64,000 bases of DNA, taken from Pseudomonadota bacterium. Lineage in GTDB: Bacteria > Pseudomonadota > Alphaproteobacteria > Puniceispirillales > Puniceispirillaceae. Shown here one piece after another: positions 8,326-17,649 of the stretch (its first letter is position 1; each line of letters starts with the position of its first letter). The notes beneath the pieces are model-generated. The model searched no databases. It was not told the DNA's origin and saw only the letters and a list, made by a program, of their open reading frames with translations. The position numbers were made by a program, and so were the translations under genes. The stretch is taken from contig JAQCEA010000002.1 in the NCBI GenBank assembly GCA_027620495.1, positions 167,398-231,397 on the forward strand, written 5' to 3'.

Positions 8326-8362
8326 AGCGGAAAATCCGCTTGCTTAGGCTGGCATAAGCCTA
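8326..8362 (+). other. Two adjacent perfect hairpins downstream of the phosphoesterase gene
   Basis: AGCGGA-AAA-TCCGCT (8326-8340) is followed by TAGGCT-GGCATA-AGCCTA (8345-8362). Neither has a T tract, so neither is a standard terminator. They sit between the phosphoesterase and yebC and could stabilise an mRNA end or mark a processing site. Confidence 0.5.
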
Positions 8363-8455
8363 GGGCATCTGATATAGATTTGTGAGTATGGCACGGGAAG
8401 GTGCCAAAATTATTCGGGAAAACCTAGCAACCAAACCAGCGAAATCCAAAAGATC

Positions 8456-9196
8456 ATGGCAGGCCATTCCAAATTTAAAAATATCATGCACCGCAAAGGT
8501 GCGCAGGACAAAAAACGCGCCAAAATATTTGGTCGATTGATCAAAGAATTAACAGTGGCGGCGCGCGCCAGCGCTGATCCAGATTCGAATCCGCGCTTGC
8601 GGACGGCGCTGGCGGCGGCGCGGGCTGCGAATATGCCAAAAGACAATATCGAGCGTGTGCTAAAACGCGCCGAGGGCGGTGAAGGTGAGACCTATGACGA
8701 AATCCGTTATGAAGGATATGGCCCCGGCGGCACCGCACTGATTGTCGATGCGATGACCGACAACCGCAACCGCACCGCATCAGAGGTGCGGGCCGCCTTT
8801 AACAAATATGGTGGATCGCTTGGCGAAACGGGATCGGTCAGCTTCATGTTTGATAAGGTGGGGCAGATTGTCTATGCGCTGGATGTAGCGGATGCGGACA
8901 CTATGTTTGAAGCGGTGCTAGAGGCTGGTGCAGATAATGTCGAGACTGATGATAATGGTCACGAAATCACCTGTGCGCCGGAAAATTTTAACAATGTACG
9001 CGAAGAGTTAGAGGGCCGGTTTGGCACGCCTGAAGAATCTGGGTTGACATGGAAACCGCAAAATCTGATCGCTGTTGATGAAGCACAAGCGTCAACACTG
9101 CTCAAACTTTTAGATGTGCTTGATGACAATGATGATGTACAGAATGTGTCATCAAATTTTGACATTTCTGATGACATCATCGCCAAGCTCACCTGA
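8456..9196 (+). CDS. yebC: YebC/PmpR-family protein
   Basis: A 246-residue cytoplasmic protein starting with the hallmark [21 protein letters not shown] and containing the conserved RYEGYGPGG and [11 protein letters not shown] stretches. Family members have been described as DNA-binding regulators and, more recently, as ribosome-associated factors that relieve stalling at polyproline, complementary to EF-P. The gene precedes ruvC with only 12 bases between its stop codon and the preferred ruvC start, the usual proteobacterial order. It lies after a 137-base gap with no clear promoter. Confidence 0.95.
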   Translation: MAGHSKFKNIMHRKGAQDKKRAKIFGRLIKELTVAARASADPDSNPRLRTALAAARAANMPKDNIERVLKRAEGGEGETYDEIRYEGYGPGGTALIVDAMTDNRNRTASEVRAAFNKYGGSLGETGSVSFMFDKVGQIVYALDVADADTMFEAVLEAGADNVETDDNGHEITCAPENFNNVREELEGRFGTPEESGLTWKPQNLIAVDEAQASTLLKLLDVLDDNDDVQNVSSNFDISDDIIAKLT

Positions 9197-9208
9197 GTGA
9201 GGGGCGGG

Positions 9209-9784
9209 GTGCGCGTTCTTGGCATTGACCCCGGATTGCGCAGCACCGGTTGGGGTGTTGTATCGATCAGTCAAGGCCGCTTGCAGCATATCGCGAATGG
9301 AACAATCCGCCCCAACCCCCGCCATAATGATGCCGATCGTTTGACCATGATTTATCAGGGCTTGGTATCAGTGATTGCCGACACGCAACCTGATAGTGCC
9401 GCAATTGAAGACATATTTGTGGCAAAATCGGCGCGCTCTGCCTTGCGTCTAGGGATGGCGCGCGGGGTTGGTATTCTGGCTTGCGGTGCGGCGCAAATTG
9501 AGGTCAGCGAGATTGCTGCACGCGCGGTGAAAAAGGCTGTTGTTGGCACCGGCACAGCCAGTAAAGAGCAAATACAAGACATGGTCGCACGATTGTTACA
9601 GGTGCGCGCGCTTAATGCGGACGCGGCAGATGCGCTGGCCATTGCGATTGCTGCCAGCAATGATGCTGGAAAACCGGCGGGCATCGCGCTAAGGTCGGCG
9701 CAGTCCGCGCCTGACGACCCGCTGTCAAAAGCCATCAGTCTGGCGTTGGCCCGCGATGATGCCAAGCATAGGGGCAAAACATGA
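9209..9784 (+). CDS. ruvC: Holliday junction endonuclease RuvC
   Basis: RuvC is the Mg-dependent resolvase that cuts Holliday junctions symmetrically. With GTG 9209 as start the 191-residue protein begins MRVLGIDPGLRSTGWG, and the four catalytic acids fall at D7, E67, D138 and D141, almost the same numbers as in E. coli. GTG 9197 is in frame and would add four residues, but the family normally begins at the chosen site and GAGGGG lies just upstream. The stop codon overlaps the ruvA start by four bases. Confidence 0.95.
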   Translation: MRVLGIDPGLRSTGWGVVSISQGRLQHIANGTIRPNPRHNDADRLTMIYQGLVSVIADTQPDSAAIEDIFVAKSARSALRLGMARGVGILACGAAQIEVSEIAARAVKKAVVGTGTASKEQIQDMVARLLQVRALNADAADALAIAIAASNDAGKPAGIALRSAQSAPDDPLSKAISLALARDDAKHRGKT

Positions 9785-10401
9785 TAGCGCAATTGCGTGG
9801 AACGATTGTTCACACCGACACCCAGCTAATCATTATCGACGTTCAGGGTGTCGGCTATGCGGTGCATGTATCGGGCCGCACCCAGGGCCAGCTGTCTGCT
9901 TTGGCGGGTGATATCACGCTCTTGACCGAAATGCAGGTGCGTGAAGACAGCATGACCTTATTCGGGTTTATCGATGCGGCAGAGCGTGACGCCTTTCGGT
10001 TATTGATCACAGTGCAGGGTGTCGGTGCCAAAGCCGCGATGGCCATTTTATCGGTGCTTGACCCGAATGCGCTGACCGAGGCGATTGTGGCAGGGGACAA
10101 GGCCATGGTGGCGCGGGCAGATGGTGTTGGCCCAAAAATCGCCCAGCGCGTTGTTAATGAATTATCTGAAAAAATTGGAAAAATACCCAGCCTCGGTGGG
10201 CTGGCTATGGGCGCTAATCTTGCGGGTGCCGCGCCTGATTCTGCCGATGCGGCCATACAGCAAGATGCGCTTTCGGCATTGGTTAATCTTGGCTATGGCC
10301 GGTCAGAGGCGCATAGCGCCGTGATACGCGCCCAACGTGCCGGTGCAGATGCGAGCGTATCATCACTGATTGCGGCGGCCTTGCGGGAGATGGGTACGTG
10401 A
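9781..10401 (+). CDS. ruvA: Holliday junction branch migration protein RuvA
   Basis: RuvA tetramers bind four-way junctions and load RuvB rings. The 206-residue protein has the N-terminal OB domain (starting MIAQLRGTI), a central helix-hairpin-helix domain with [13 protein letters not shown] and [14 protein letters not shown], and a C-terminal domain after an Ala-rich linker (about 140-160) that contacts RuvB. The start overlaps the ruvC stop (ATGA) and the end overlaps the ruvB start (GTGA), so translation of the three genes is probably coupled. Confidence 0.96.
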   Translation: MIAQLRGTIVHTDTQLIIIDVQGVGYAVHVSGRTQGQLSALAGDITLLTEMQVREDSMTLFGFIDAAERDAFRLLITVQGVGAKAAMAILSVLDPNALTEAIVAGDKAMVARADGVGPKIAQRVVNELSEKIGKIPSLGGLAMGANLAGAAPDSADAAIQQDALSALVNLGYGRSEAHSAVIRAQRAGADASVSSLIAAALREMGT

Positions 10402-11483
10402 CGATGCATGATGACGATCGTCTGGTGGCTGGTACCAGTCAGGAACGCGGCGACAACGCATTGCGCCCCACATTGTTGGCTGAATTTATTGGTCAGGGAA
10501 ATGGGCGGCGTAATCTTGAAACATTTATTCATGCGGCGCGTGATCGCGCAGATGCGATGGATCACTCCCTGCTGCATGGCCCGCCTGGGTTGGGGAAAAC
10601 GACACTTGCCCAGATTATCGCGGCGGAACTTGGTGTCGGGTTTCGGGCTACATCCGGGCCGGTGGTGGCACGGGCTGGTGATTTGGCGGCGCTTCTTACC
10701 AATTTGCAACCACGTGATGTTTTATTCATTGATGAAATTCACCGTCTTGCACCAGCGGTCGAAGAAGTGCTGTATCCAGCGATGGAGGATTTTCAGCTTG
10801 ATCTGATGATTGGCGAAGGGCCGTCGGCACGTTCGGTGCGGATTGATCTGCCGCCATTTACGCTGGTTGGGGCAACAACAAGATCGGGTCTGTTGACCAC
10901 GCCTTTGCGTGATCGTTTTGGCATCCAGATGCGGATGCAATTTTATGATGCGGATGAATTGGCCCATATTTTGCGCCGTCAAGCTGACAAGCTTGGGCTA
11001 AATCTTGCGGCGGATGGTGCTATGGAAATTGCGAGCCGGGCACGCGGGACACCGCGGGTGGCCGGTCGTTTGCTGCGGCGGGTTCGTGATATCGCCGCGG
11101 TTGAAGGGGCAGATACCGTCACCGCGGCGGTTGCTGATGCGGCATTGGTCCGGCTGGAAGTCGATGCAAAGGGGCTTGACGCGATGGATCGCCGGTATTT
11201 GTCTTGTATGGCAGATTCCTATTCTGGCGGGCCGGTTGGGGTGGAAACGCTGGCGGCGGTGCTATCTGAACAGCGTGATGTTCTGGAAGAAGTGATCGAA
11301 CCTTATTTGATGCAAACCGGATTATTGATGCGCACCCCGCGCGGGCGCTGTCTGTCTGCGGCGGGGTGGGGGTATCTGGGGTTGACGCCGCCAGCCGCCG
11401 CGATGCGTCAGCTCGATTTGCTCTCGGCGATCGATGATCAGGCCGGGCCAGACCAGCCCGATCAAAACAAAGGTGATGCGTGA
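10398..11483 (+). CDS. ruvB: Holliday junction DNA helicase RuvB
   Basis: RuvB is the AAA+ motor of branch migration. The 361-residue protein shows Walker A (GPPGLGKTT, about residues 58-66), Walker B (FIDEIH), the sensor stretch [18 protein letters not shown] and a C-terminal winged-helix domain with the RTPRGR motif. Start GTG 10398 overlaps the ruvA stop by four bases; ATG 10404 in frame is an alternative. It overlaps the following thioesterase gene by four bases. Confidence 0.96.
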   Translation: MTMHDDDRLVAGTSQERGDNALRPTLLAEFIGQGNGRRNLETFIHAARDRADAMDHSLLHGPPGLGKTTLAQIIAAELGVGFRATSGPVVARAGDLAALLTNLQPRDVLFIDEIHRLAPAVEEVLYPAMEDFQLDLMIGEGPSARSVRIDLPPFTLVGATTRSGLLTTPLRDRFGIQMRMQFYDADELAHILRRQADKLGLNLAADGAMEIASRARGTPRVAGRLLRRVRDIAAVEGADTVTAAVADAALVRLEVDAKGLDAMDRRYLSCMADSYSGGPVGVETLAAVLSEQRDVLEEVIEPYLMQTGLLMRTPRGRCLSAAGWGYLGLTPPAAAMRQLDLLSAIDDQAGPDQPDQNKGDA

Positions 11484-11950
11484 CCGGACCAACGCAAAAA
11501 AACCAAATCAATTCTCAGCTTGATGGTGTGCTTGACGACGGCAAACATGATTATCATCTGCGCGTGCAATATGAAGACACGGATGCTGGCGGCATCGTCT
11601 ATCATGCGCAATATTTGGCGTTTGCTGAGCGTGCGCGTTCTGCCTGGTTGCGCTGTTTGGATATTGATCAGCCAGGGTTGTTGTCGCAAGAAAAATTGGC
11701 TTTTGTTGTCCGGCATATCGACATTGATTTTCTTCAGGCGGCGTCACTTGGCGATGTGCTTGGCGTGACCAGCGAGGTTGTGAAAATCGGCGGCGCCCGG
11801 GTCACATTGCGGCAAACCATCACAAATATGCAATTTTGCCATATTGTTGCCCGACTTGTCGTTGACATAGGGTTCGTAAACTTGCAAAGGGCGGGTGCGG
11901 CGCGTGCAAGTCGTCTGCCGCTAGATATCCGCAAGAAGCTTGCTGGTTAG
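11480..11950 (+). CDS. ybgC: Tol-Pal system-associated acyl-CoA thioesterase
   Basis: A 156-residue hotdog-fold thioesterase of the 4-hydroxybenzoyl-CoA family. The catalytic aspartate is in [15 protein letters not shown] near residue 33. YbgC proteins hydrolyse short or long acyl-CoA and are linked to phospholipid metabolism; the gene is almost always the first of the tol-pal cluster, as here. The GTG start overlaps the ruvB stop (GTGA), so the recombination and envelope genes share a transcript at least in part. An 88-base gap separates it from tolQ. Confidence 0.92.
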   Translation: MTGPTQKNQINSQLDGVLDDGKHDYHLRVQYEDTDAGGIVYHAQYLAFAERARSAWLRCLDIDQPGLLSQEKLAFVVRHIDIDFLQAASLGDVLGVTSEVVKIGGARVTLRQTITNMQFCHIVARLVVDIGFVNLQRAGAARASRLPLDIRKKLAG

Positions 11951-12038
11951 CGGGTAGGGGTTAAATTTGAAGTAAATCTGCGCGGCGTGTTTCGTCGTTA
12001 TGACATGACTGTTTGGGTGAGAACAGAAGGACGAGTAA

Positions 12039-12764
12039 ATGAATTCATTAGAAATGACGGTTACACATACCAGTTCAGATTTGACGATCTGGGGACTTTT
12101 TTTGGCGGCAGACCCATTTGTCAAATTAGTGATGCTGTTGCTGGTTTTGGCGTCTATTTGGTGTTGGGCGATTGTGGTTGAAAAAGTCACCTTAATCCGG
12201 CGCGAACGCAAGCTTGCGCAACAGTTTGAAGATGCTTTTTGGTCGGGTGGTTCGCTTGACAAACTTTATGATGATACCGGTGCCGATCCGAAAGATGCGC
12301 TGTCGGTGGTGTTTGTGGCGGCGATGCGGGAATGGCGCCGGGCCAATTCACGCGGACTTGCCGATACTGAACGTGCGGATCTACGGGCCTCGCTTGTCAG
12401 CCGTATTGACCGTTCAATGACATTTACCATCACGCGCGAGATGGAACGGATGGAGCGGGGTATGAATTTTCTGGCCTCAATCGGATCAGTTTCGCCGTTT
12501 GTCGGACTGCTTGGCACGGTCTGGGGTATTATGAGTTCGTTTCAGTCAATTGCCGAATCAAAAAATACCAGCCTTGCGGTGGTTGCGCCGGGCATTGCCG
12601 AGGCGCTTTTTGCCACAGCCTTGGGGCTGGCGGCGGCGATTCCGGCGGTTGTTGCCTATAATAAATTTGCTGGCGATCTGGAACGATTCGGTGCCCAGCT
12701 TGAAACATTTGCACAAGAATTCAGCACATTACTGGCACGTCAGCTTGACGAAGGCGGCCAGTGA
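12039..12764 (+). CDS. tolQ: Tol-Pal system proton channel protein TolQ
   Basis: TolQ forms, with TolR, the inner-membrane proton channel that energises TolA. The 241-residue protein has three membrane segments: about residues 22-48, 140-165 and 175-200. The second carries GSVSPFVGLLGTVWGIMSSF, the family signature, and the third the LFATALGLAAAIPAV stretch. The start has GAAGGACGAG shortly upstream. Its stop codon overlaps the tolR start region by one to four bases. Confidence 0.96.
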   Translation: MNSLEMTVTHTSSDLTIWGLFLAADPFVKLVMLLLVLASIWCWAIVVEKVTLIRRERKLAQQFEDAFWSGGSLDKLYDDTGADPKDALSVVFVAAMREWRRANSRGLADTERADLRASLVSRIDRSMTFTITREMERMERGMNFLASIGSVSPFVGLLGTVWGIMSSFQSIAESKNTSLAVVAPGIAEALFATALGLAAAIPAVVAYNKFAGDLERFGAQLETFAQEFSTLLARQLDEGGQ

Positions 12765-13192
12765 TGGGAGTCAATGTTAACCGCCCGGTGCGCGGTGCAC
12801 GGCATCGCCCCATGGGGGAGATCAATGTCACGCCGTTTGTCGATGTGATGTTGGTTTTGCTGATCGTATTCATGGTCACCGCGCCATTATTGACGGTGGG
12901 TGTCGAGGTGGATTTGCCAAAAACCGAGGCAGGCCAAATTAACGCAGATGCCGCTCCGCTTGTGGTCTCGATCAAGGCTGATGGGGCGCTCTATTTGCAA
13001 GAGGCTGAAATTGATAGCGAGGCGTTGATCCCGCGGTTGCAGGCGGTTTCCAATGCAAATCCCGACATCCGCATTTTTGTGCGCGGTGATGCATCTGTTT
13101 CTTATGGCGATGTATTGGAAGTCATGGGACGGATACAAGCGGCTGGCTTTAGCAAAGTGGCGCTGGTGGCAAAACTTCCCGAGATGCAATAG
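12764..13192 (+). CDS. tolR: Tol-Pal system protein TolR
   Basis: TolR is a bitopic inner-membrane protein of the ExbD family. The 142-residue protein has a short cytoplasmic start, one membrane segment (about 24-46) with the channel aspartate in VTPFVDVMLVLLIVFMV, and a periplasmic domain that binds peptidoglycan. ATG 12764 shares one base with the tolQ stop (TGATG); GTG 12761 just before it is also in frame. Translational coupling to tolQ is likely. Confidence 0.95.
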   Translation: MGVNVNRPVRGARHRPMGEINVTPFVDVMLVLLIVFMVTAPLLTVGVEVDLPKTEAGQINADAAPLVVSIKADGALYLQEAEIDSEALIPRLQAVSNANPDIRIFVRGDASVSYGDVLEVMGRIQAAGFSKVALVAKLPEMQ

Positions 13193-13219
13193 ATCAAAAC
13201 ATGCGAATGGCATAAGTCG

Positions 13220-14182
13220 ATGAACCCACGTTCATTTTACATTTCAATCGGGCTGCATCTTGGCGTCGTTTTGTTGGCGATTGTCGGATTGCCGTCTTTG
13301 AACCGGCCACTTCCAGAAGACCAGCCGCTGGTGACTCTGGAAATGGTGCAAACGGTGCCGACAACCAATGTAGATGAAGGCGGCGAGGTCAACACCGCAA
13401 AAGAAGAACAACAAGCAGCCAAGCGGAAACAGCCGGCCCCACCGCCGCCACCGCCAAAACCAGCACCATCAGCACCCGATACACCGGCCAAACCAACGCC
13501 GCGGGCGCCCGATCCGACTGCTGAAATCATTCCGGAAAAACCACAAAAGAAACCAAAGCTTGCCGAGGCCCAGCCACCCGCGCCGCCAAAATCAAAACCA
13601 CAGCAGTCAGCGGCTGAAAAAATGCCGACTATGATGCCAAAAGCGCCGCCAAAACGTGCCAATAAAATGGCCCAGCAAAATGAATTGGCTAAAAAACGGA
13701 CTGACGCGCTGACCGGGGTCATGCAGAATTTGGCCAAGGCCAAGGCGGTGAATGAAGATGCAGAAAAAAAACAGCGTGAACAAGAACGTAAAATGGCAGC
13801 AGATAAGCTGAACGACAGCTTGAGCGCCGTTGCTGGCGATGTTCTAAAGGCTCCGGAAAAACCTGTTATTGGGCCGCTTGGGCTTTCAGATATCGATCGG
13901 TTACGGGCGCATTTGTCCAAATGTTGGGACCCGCCGATTGGCGCGGCTGGCAGTGACACCCTCATTGTTGACATAATTGTGTCGTTAGATCGCGATGGGC
14001 GCGTGTTAAGCGCTAAGGTTGATAACAAACTTCGGTTTAACACCGATCGTATTTTTAAGGTTGCGGCCGAAGAGGCCATTCGGGCAACACGGGAATGTTC
14101 TCCTTTGCCATTGCCGCCAGAAAAATACGAACAGTGGAAAAGCTTTGTGTTTGTGTTTGACCCCCGGTTTTTGTCGCGGTGA
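13220..14182 (+). CDS. tolA: Tol-Pal system protein TolA
   Basis: TolA spans the periplasm and links the TolQR motor to Pal and TolB at the outer membrane. The 320-residue protein has one N-terminal membrane helix (about 7-26), a long Pro/Lys/Ala-rich region (about 55-150), a charged Lys/Glu helix (about 150-205) and a globular TonB-like C-terminal domain starting near SDIDRLRAHLSKCWDPP. The proline-rich middle is longer than in enteric TolA, where the Lys/Ala helix dominates. The region is low-complexity but in frame throughout. Confidence 0.93.
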   Translation: MNPRSFYISIGLHLGVVLLAIVGLPSLNRPLPEDQPLVTLEMVQTVPTTNVDEGGEVNTAKEEQQAAKRKQPAPPPPPPKPAPSAPDTPAKPTPRAPDPTAEIIPEKPQKKPKLAEAQPPAPPKSKPQQSAAEKMPTMMPKAPPKRANKMAQQNELAKKRTDALTGVMQNLAKAKAVNEDAEKKQREQERKMAADKLNDSLSAVAGDVLKAPEKPVIGPLGLSDIDRLRAHLSKCWDPPIGAAGSDTLIVDIIVSLDRDGRVLSAKVDNKLRFNTDRIFKVAAEEAIRATRECSPLPLPPEKYEQWKSFVFVFDPRFLSR

Positions 14183-14257
14183 CAAATCATTTTTTGGGTG
14201 GCAAGATCAACAGACAAGGTAATGACGCAAAAATAGGATGCAGATAGAAGGTAAGTG

Positions 14258-15619
14258 ATGAAAATGCCAACAGTTTTACAGCCAATTTTTTCCCGGTGCC
14301 TTGTTATTGTTATGTTTTTGGTGGCTGGCTTGGCCCTCACGAATGCGGATGATGCCGCCGCACAATTGCGCATTGAAATCACCGAAGGTCAAGTCGCGCC
14401 AACCCCGATTGCCATCGCTGAATTTACCGGCCCAGATGGCAATGTAACCGAGGTTGGCCGCCAATTAACGCAAATTATTTCTGACGATTTGGAAAGTTCG
14501 GGCCTGTTTCGGCCGGTGGACAGCGCGGCCTTTATCGACCCGCCCAAAGCCCCCTCAATAAAGCCTAATTTCGCCAATTGGTCGCCGCTTGGGGTCAAGG
14601 GGTTGTTGGTTGGTTCGGCCTATATTGATGATGCTGGTATGTTGCAGGTTGAATTTGTGCTGTGGGATGTGGTGATCCAGCGCAACATCACCGCTGGTGG
14701 CGGCAATGCTGATCAATCCGGGTTGCGGCGTTTGGCCCACCAAATTGCCGATTTTGTTTATGAGGAATTTACCGGCGATAGCGGTTATTTTGATACGCAA
14801 GTTGTCTATGTTGCCGAATCGGGCACCCAAAGTCGGCGTTTAAAACGGCTGGCCATTATGGACCAAGATGGACACAATCACCGTTATCTAACCTCTGGCC
14901 TTGATTTGGTTTTAACGCCGCGCTTTTCTCCGACCGCCAATGAAATCGCTTATTTAAATTATTTTAATGATGAACCGAATGTGTATCTTTTCGAAGTTGC
15001 CACCGGCCGAACCGAACGGCTTGGGTCATTCCCCGGCATGACATTTGCGCCGCGGTTTGGGCCAGATGGGGACAAGTTAATTATGAGTCTTGCGCAAGAT
15101 GGCTTGACCGATATTTACGAAATGGACATGCGCACCCAATCGATAAACCAGCTGACAAAATCGGCATCGATTGATACCTCGCCGTCTTATTCCCCAGATG
15201 GCAAGCGCATTGTGTTTAATTCAGATCGCGGCGGTGCCCAACAGCTTTATGTGATGGATGCCGATGGCGGCAATGTCCGCCGCATCAGCTATGGTGATGG
15301 TCGTTATGCAACGCCGGTCTGGTCGCCACGTGGTGACATTATTGCCTTTACAAAAATGGTAAATGGACGGTTTTATATTGGCGTGATGAATGTTGATGGC
15401 AGTGGCGAACGATTGCTGGCAGACGGGTTTCTTGTCGAAGGGCCAACCTGGGCGCCGAATGGCCGGGTATTGATGTATTTTAAACAGGAACCATTTGACG
15501 CCAATGGATCGGGCGGTGACACTCATGTGTACCGGATTGATATCACCGGGTTTAATGAGCGGCGTATCGTAACCCCGTCAGACGCGTCTGATCCAGCTTG
15601 GTCCCCCTTGCTGCGCTAG
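14258..15619 (+). CDS. tolB: Tol-Pal system translocation protein TolB
   Basis: TolB is a periplasmic beta-propeller protein that binds Pal and is displaced by TolA. From ATG 14258 (GTG 14255 is also in frame) the 453-residue precursor has a signal peptide ending around residue 35 (cleavage near AAAQ), an N-terminal alpha/beta domain and a six-bladed propeller. Repeated blade motifs are visible: [28 protein letters not shown] and [10 protein letters not shown]. Length matches E. coli TolB (430) with a slightly longer leader. A 285-base gap follows before pal. Confidence 0.96.
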   Translation: MKMPTVLQPIFSRCLVIVMFLVAGLALTNADDAAAQLRIEITEGQVAPTPIAIAEFTGPDGNVTEVGRQLTQIISDDLESSGLFRPVDSAAFIDPPKAPSIKPNFANWSPLGVKGLLVGSAYIDDAGMLQVEFVLWDVVIQRNITAGGGNADQSGLRRLAHQIADFVYEEFTGDSGYFDTQVVYVAESGTQSRRLKRLAIMDQDGHNHRYLTSGLDLVLTPRFSPTANEIAYLNYFNDEPNVYLFEVATGRTERLGSFPGMTFAPRFGPDGDKLIMSLAQDGLTDIYEMDMRTQSINQLTKSASIDTSPSYSPDGKRIVFNSDRGGAQQLYVMDADGGNVRRISYGDGRYATPVWSPRGDIIAFTKMVNGRFYIGVMNVDGSGERLLADGFLVEGPTWAPNGRVLMYFKQEPFDANGSGGDTHVYRIDITGFNERRIVTPSDASDPAWSPLLR

Positions 15620-15904
15620 TTTTTTACAGGGTTCGGCATGCGCTGATCATGGCTTGAAATGGCGATAAATAGGTAAATTGGTAAAAAAAGCTAGAAAATC
15701 GTTGTTTTTCATAAAAATTGTATATTTTTTGGTTTCAAAAATGTAAGTTTTGCTATATTTGTCGGTCTGTCGGATGATCGCATGATTGATCACCAATGAA
15801 TTCGCGCGGAAATTAAGCTGTTTCGCTATGGGTTTGGTAAGTAAACTCTCGAGCTTTATTTCAGCAAAACAGAACCAAGGGTCACTTTTAAAACTAGGAG
15901 CATC
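15620..15904 (+). promoter_or_regulatory. tolB-pal intergenic region, probable pal promoter
   Basis: This 285-base, A+T-rich gap suggests that pal has its own promoter. The best -10-like sequence is TATATT at 15754-15759, in the context CTATAT favoured by alphaproteobacteria, but its -35 partner is weak. No terminator for the upstream genes is seen. AGGAG at about 15895-15899 is the pal ribosome-binding site. Confidence 0.4.
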
Positions 15905-16417
15905 ATGATGTTTCAACGCATACTCGCGATCGTCGCCGCAACTTTTTTACTCGCCGCTTGTGAAACGGCATCACAGGTCAGTGGTGATAGCGCTTCGACA
16001 AGTGCGTCGAATACAGCTTCGTCTTCTGCCGCTTCGTCTTCTTCTTCATCTGCGGCAGCAGAAAAAACACCAGCTGAAAAGCTTGCACAGGTTGGTGATA
16101 CAGTAAATTTTGACTTTGACAGTGCAGAATTAACTGTGAGCGCGAGATCAACGCTCAACCGTCAAGCCGCATTTTTGAGCGTGAACCCAGATCTGATGAT
16201 TGTGATTGAGGGCCATGCCGATGAGCGCGGAACCCGTGAATATAACTTGGCTTTGGGTGAGCGCCGGGCAACTGCCGTTAGAGATTATCTGGTGGCCAAA
16301 GGCATTAATTCAGCCCGTGTTCGCACCGTATCTTACGGCAAAGAGCGCCCAGCTGTATCAGGTTCAAACGAAGCGGCATGGGCAAAGAACCGGCGCGCTG
16401 CTACAGTGCTGAACTAA
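15905..16417 (+). CDS. pal: Peptidoglycan-associated lipoprotein Pal
   Basis: Pal is an outer-membrane lipoprotein that binds peptidoglycan and is recruited to the division site by the Tol system. The 170-residue precursor has a lipoprotein signal ending LLAAC with the lipidated cysteine at C19. A Ser/Ala-rich linker spans about residues 26-50 and is followed by an OmpA-like domain with FDFDSAEL and VIEGHADERGTREYN, which contact the meso-DAP peptide. ATG 15908 is an alternative start. A strong terminator follows. Confidence 0.96.
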   Translation: MMFQRILAIVAATFLLAACETASQVSGDSASTSASNTASSSAASSSSSSAAAEKTPAEKLAQVGDTVNFDFDSAELTVSARSTLNRQAAFLSVNPDLMIVIEGHADERGTREYNLALGERRATAVRDYLVAKGINSARVRTVSYGKERPAVSGSNEAAWAKNRRAATVLN

Positions 16418-16434
16418 ATTATTAAAGAATCTAG

Positions 16435-16464
16435 AAAGAGGAGCGGAAGGCTCCTCTTTTTTTT
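16435..16464 (+). terminator. Rho-independent terminator after pal
   Basis: An 8-bp perfect stem, AGAGGAGC (16437-16444) with GCTCCTCT (16450-16457), has a five-base loop GGAAG and is followed by seven more T residues. A run of A bases lies before the stem. It ends the pal transcript 17 bases after the pal stop codon, so cpoB needs its own promoter or read-through. Confidence 0.93.
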
Positions 16465-16533
16465 GCCTAATTTATGCCTAAAATAGGCGTTATAAGAAAC
16501 AAACTGCCGTGTCATTTTTAGGATGTTGAGATT

Positions 16534-17649
16534 ATGCATAAATTTGTCGCTATTGCTTTGGCCTTGATTGTCGCACTTCCCGGAGTGGTACAGGCCCAAA
16601 CATCTGGCAGTGATAACGCCGTGCTTGAAAATGCAAGCGCGCTTTTGACCCGGCAACAACAACGCATGGATATTCTTGAAGCTGGCTTAAAGGAAGTGCG
16701 CGGTATTTTGGAAAATGACCTGCGTGAAATCAAAATGAAGGTCGAACAGATGCAGAGCAGCAGTTCCGAGGCAGGTAGCTCGCAGACGGCAGACCTCAAC
16801 GCGTTGCGCGACCAGATGGAAAAGCTAAGTGATATGCTGGCGATGACAAATCGTCGGATGGAACGAACCTTGGAGATTGCCTCAGATACTGAATTTCGTC
16901 TGCTTCGCCTTGAAAAGCGTATGCAAACATTGCTTGCACTTGGTGGAGAGGATGCGGCGGCGGCGCTGGTACAGCAAGATACCATAGGTGCTGGCGCGGC
17001 GGCGGCGGTTCAGATGTCACGCGATGCCGATACCGGTATTTCCAGCTGGTCTGTTGAAGAGGGCGCGTTGAATGATGCCCTAGCCGTTGTTGAATCTGAT
17101 AATGCAACAAAAGATGCATCAAACCCTGTTGATAAAAATATGGCATCTACGGGGCTGGCGGGTGAACAGAATAGTGCGGCTAGTAACGCCGCGGCACCGG
17201 CGTCAGCAAACACAGTTGAAGCACCAGATGTGCCAGCACAACCAGAAGTTTTGCCAGCGGTGAGCCCAGAAGAACAATATCGTTTTGCCCTGGGGCGGGC
17301 GCTGCAAAATGATCTGGAGACGGCACAATTGGCATTTAGTGAATTTCGCAAATTCAACAAAGGCCATGAGCGCGAGGCTGATTCCATATTCTGGCTTGGT
17401 CGGGTGTATTTCATGCGCGGCGAATATGAAAAGGCGGCAATGACCTTCTCTGAATTCAATAGCGCGTTTCCGGGGGATGCCCGTCTAGTGGATACGACGA
17501 TGTGGATTGCTGAATCAGTGTCGCATTTTGCCCCACCGGCACAAGCTTGTGAAATATATGCATCCTTGCCCCAGCTCATTGACACACCGCCAGACACATT
17601 TCTGGCACAATTGTCTAAATTGAGCGATGACGCAAATTGCCCCAACTAG
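16534..17649 (+). CDS. cpoB: Tol-Pal associated periplasmic protein CpoB (YbgF)
   Basis: CpoB links outer-membrane constriction by Tol-Pal to septal peptidoglycan synthesis by PBP1B in E. coli. The 371-residue precursor has a signal peptide (about 1-22, cleavage after VQA), an N-terminal trimerising coiled coil (about 25-125, Glu/Leu/Met-rich), an Ala/Ser/Pro-rich linker (about 150-240), and C-terminal TPR repeats beginning EEQYRFALGRAL and DSIFWLGRVYFMRGEYEKAAMTF. It lies after the pal terminator and its end overlaps tilS by 23 bases. Confidence 0.93.
   Translation: MHKFVAIALALIVALPGVVQAQTSGSDNAVLENASALLTRQQQRMDILEAGLKEVRGILENDLREIKMKVEQMQSSSSEAGSSQTADLNALRDQMEKLSDMLAMTNRRMERTLEIASDTEFRLLRLEKRMQTLLALGGEDAAAALVQQDTIGAGAAAAVQMSRDADTGISSWSVEEGALNDALAVVESDNATKDASNPVDKNMASTGLAGEQNSAASNAAAPASANTVEAPDVPAQPEVLPAVSPEEQYRFALGRALQNDLETAQLAFSEFRKFNKGHEREADSIFWLGRVYFMRGEYEKAAMTFSEFNSAFPGDARLVDTTMWIAESVSHFAPPAQACEIYASLPQLIDTPPDTFLAQLSKLSDDANCPN

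Noticed and set aside
13237..14382. A 381-codon open frame on the minus strand opposite tolA
   Set aside because: TolA has a Pro/Lys/Ala-rich composition that leaves the opposite frame open by chance. The antisense product is Ser/Gly/Phe-rich with no motif or ribosome-binding site.
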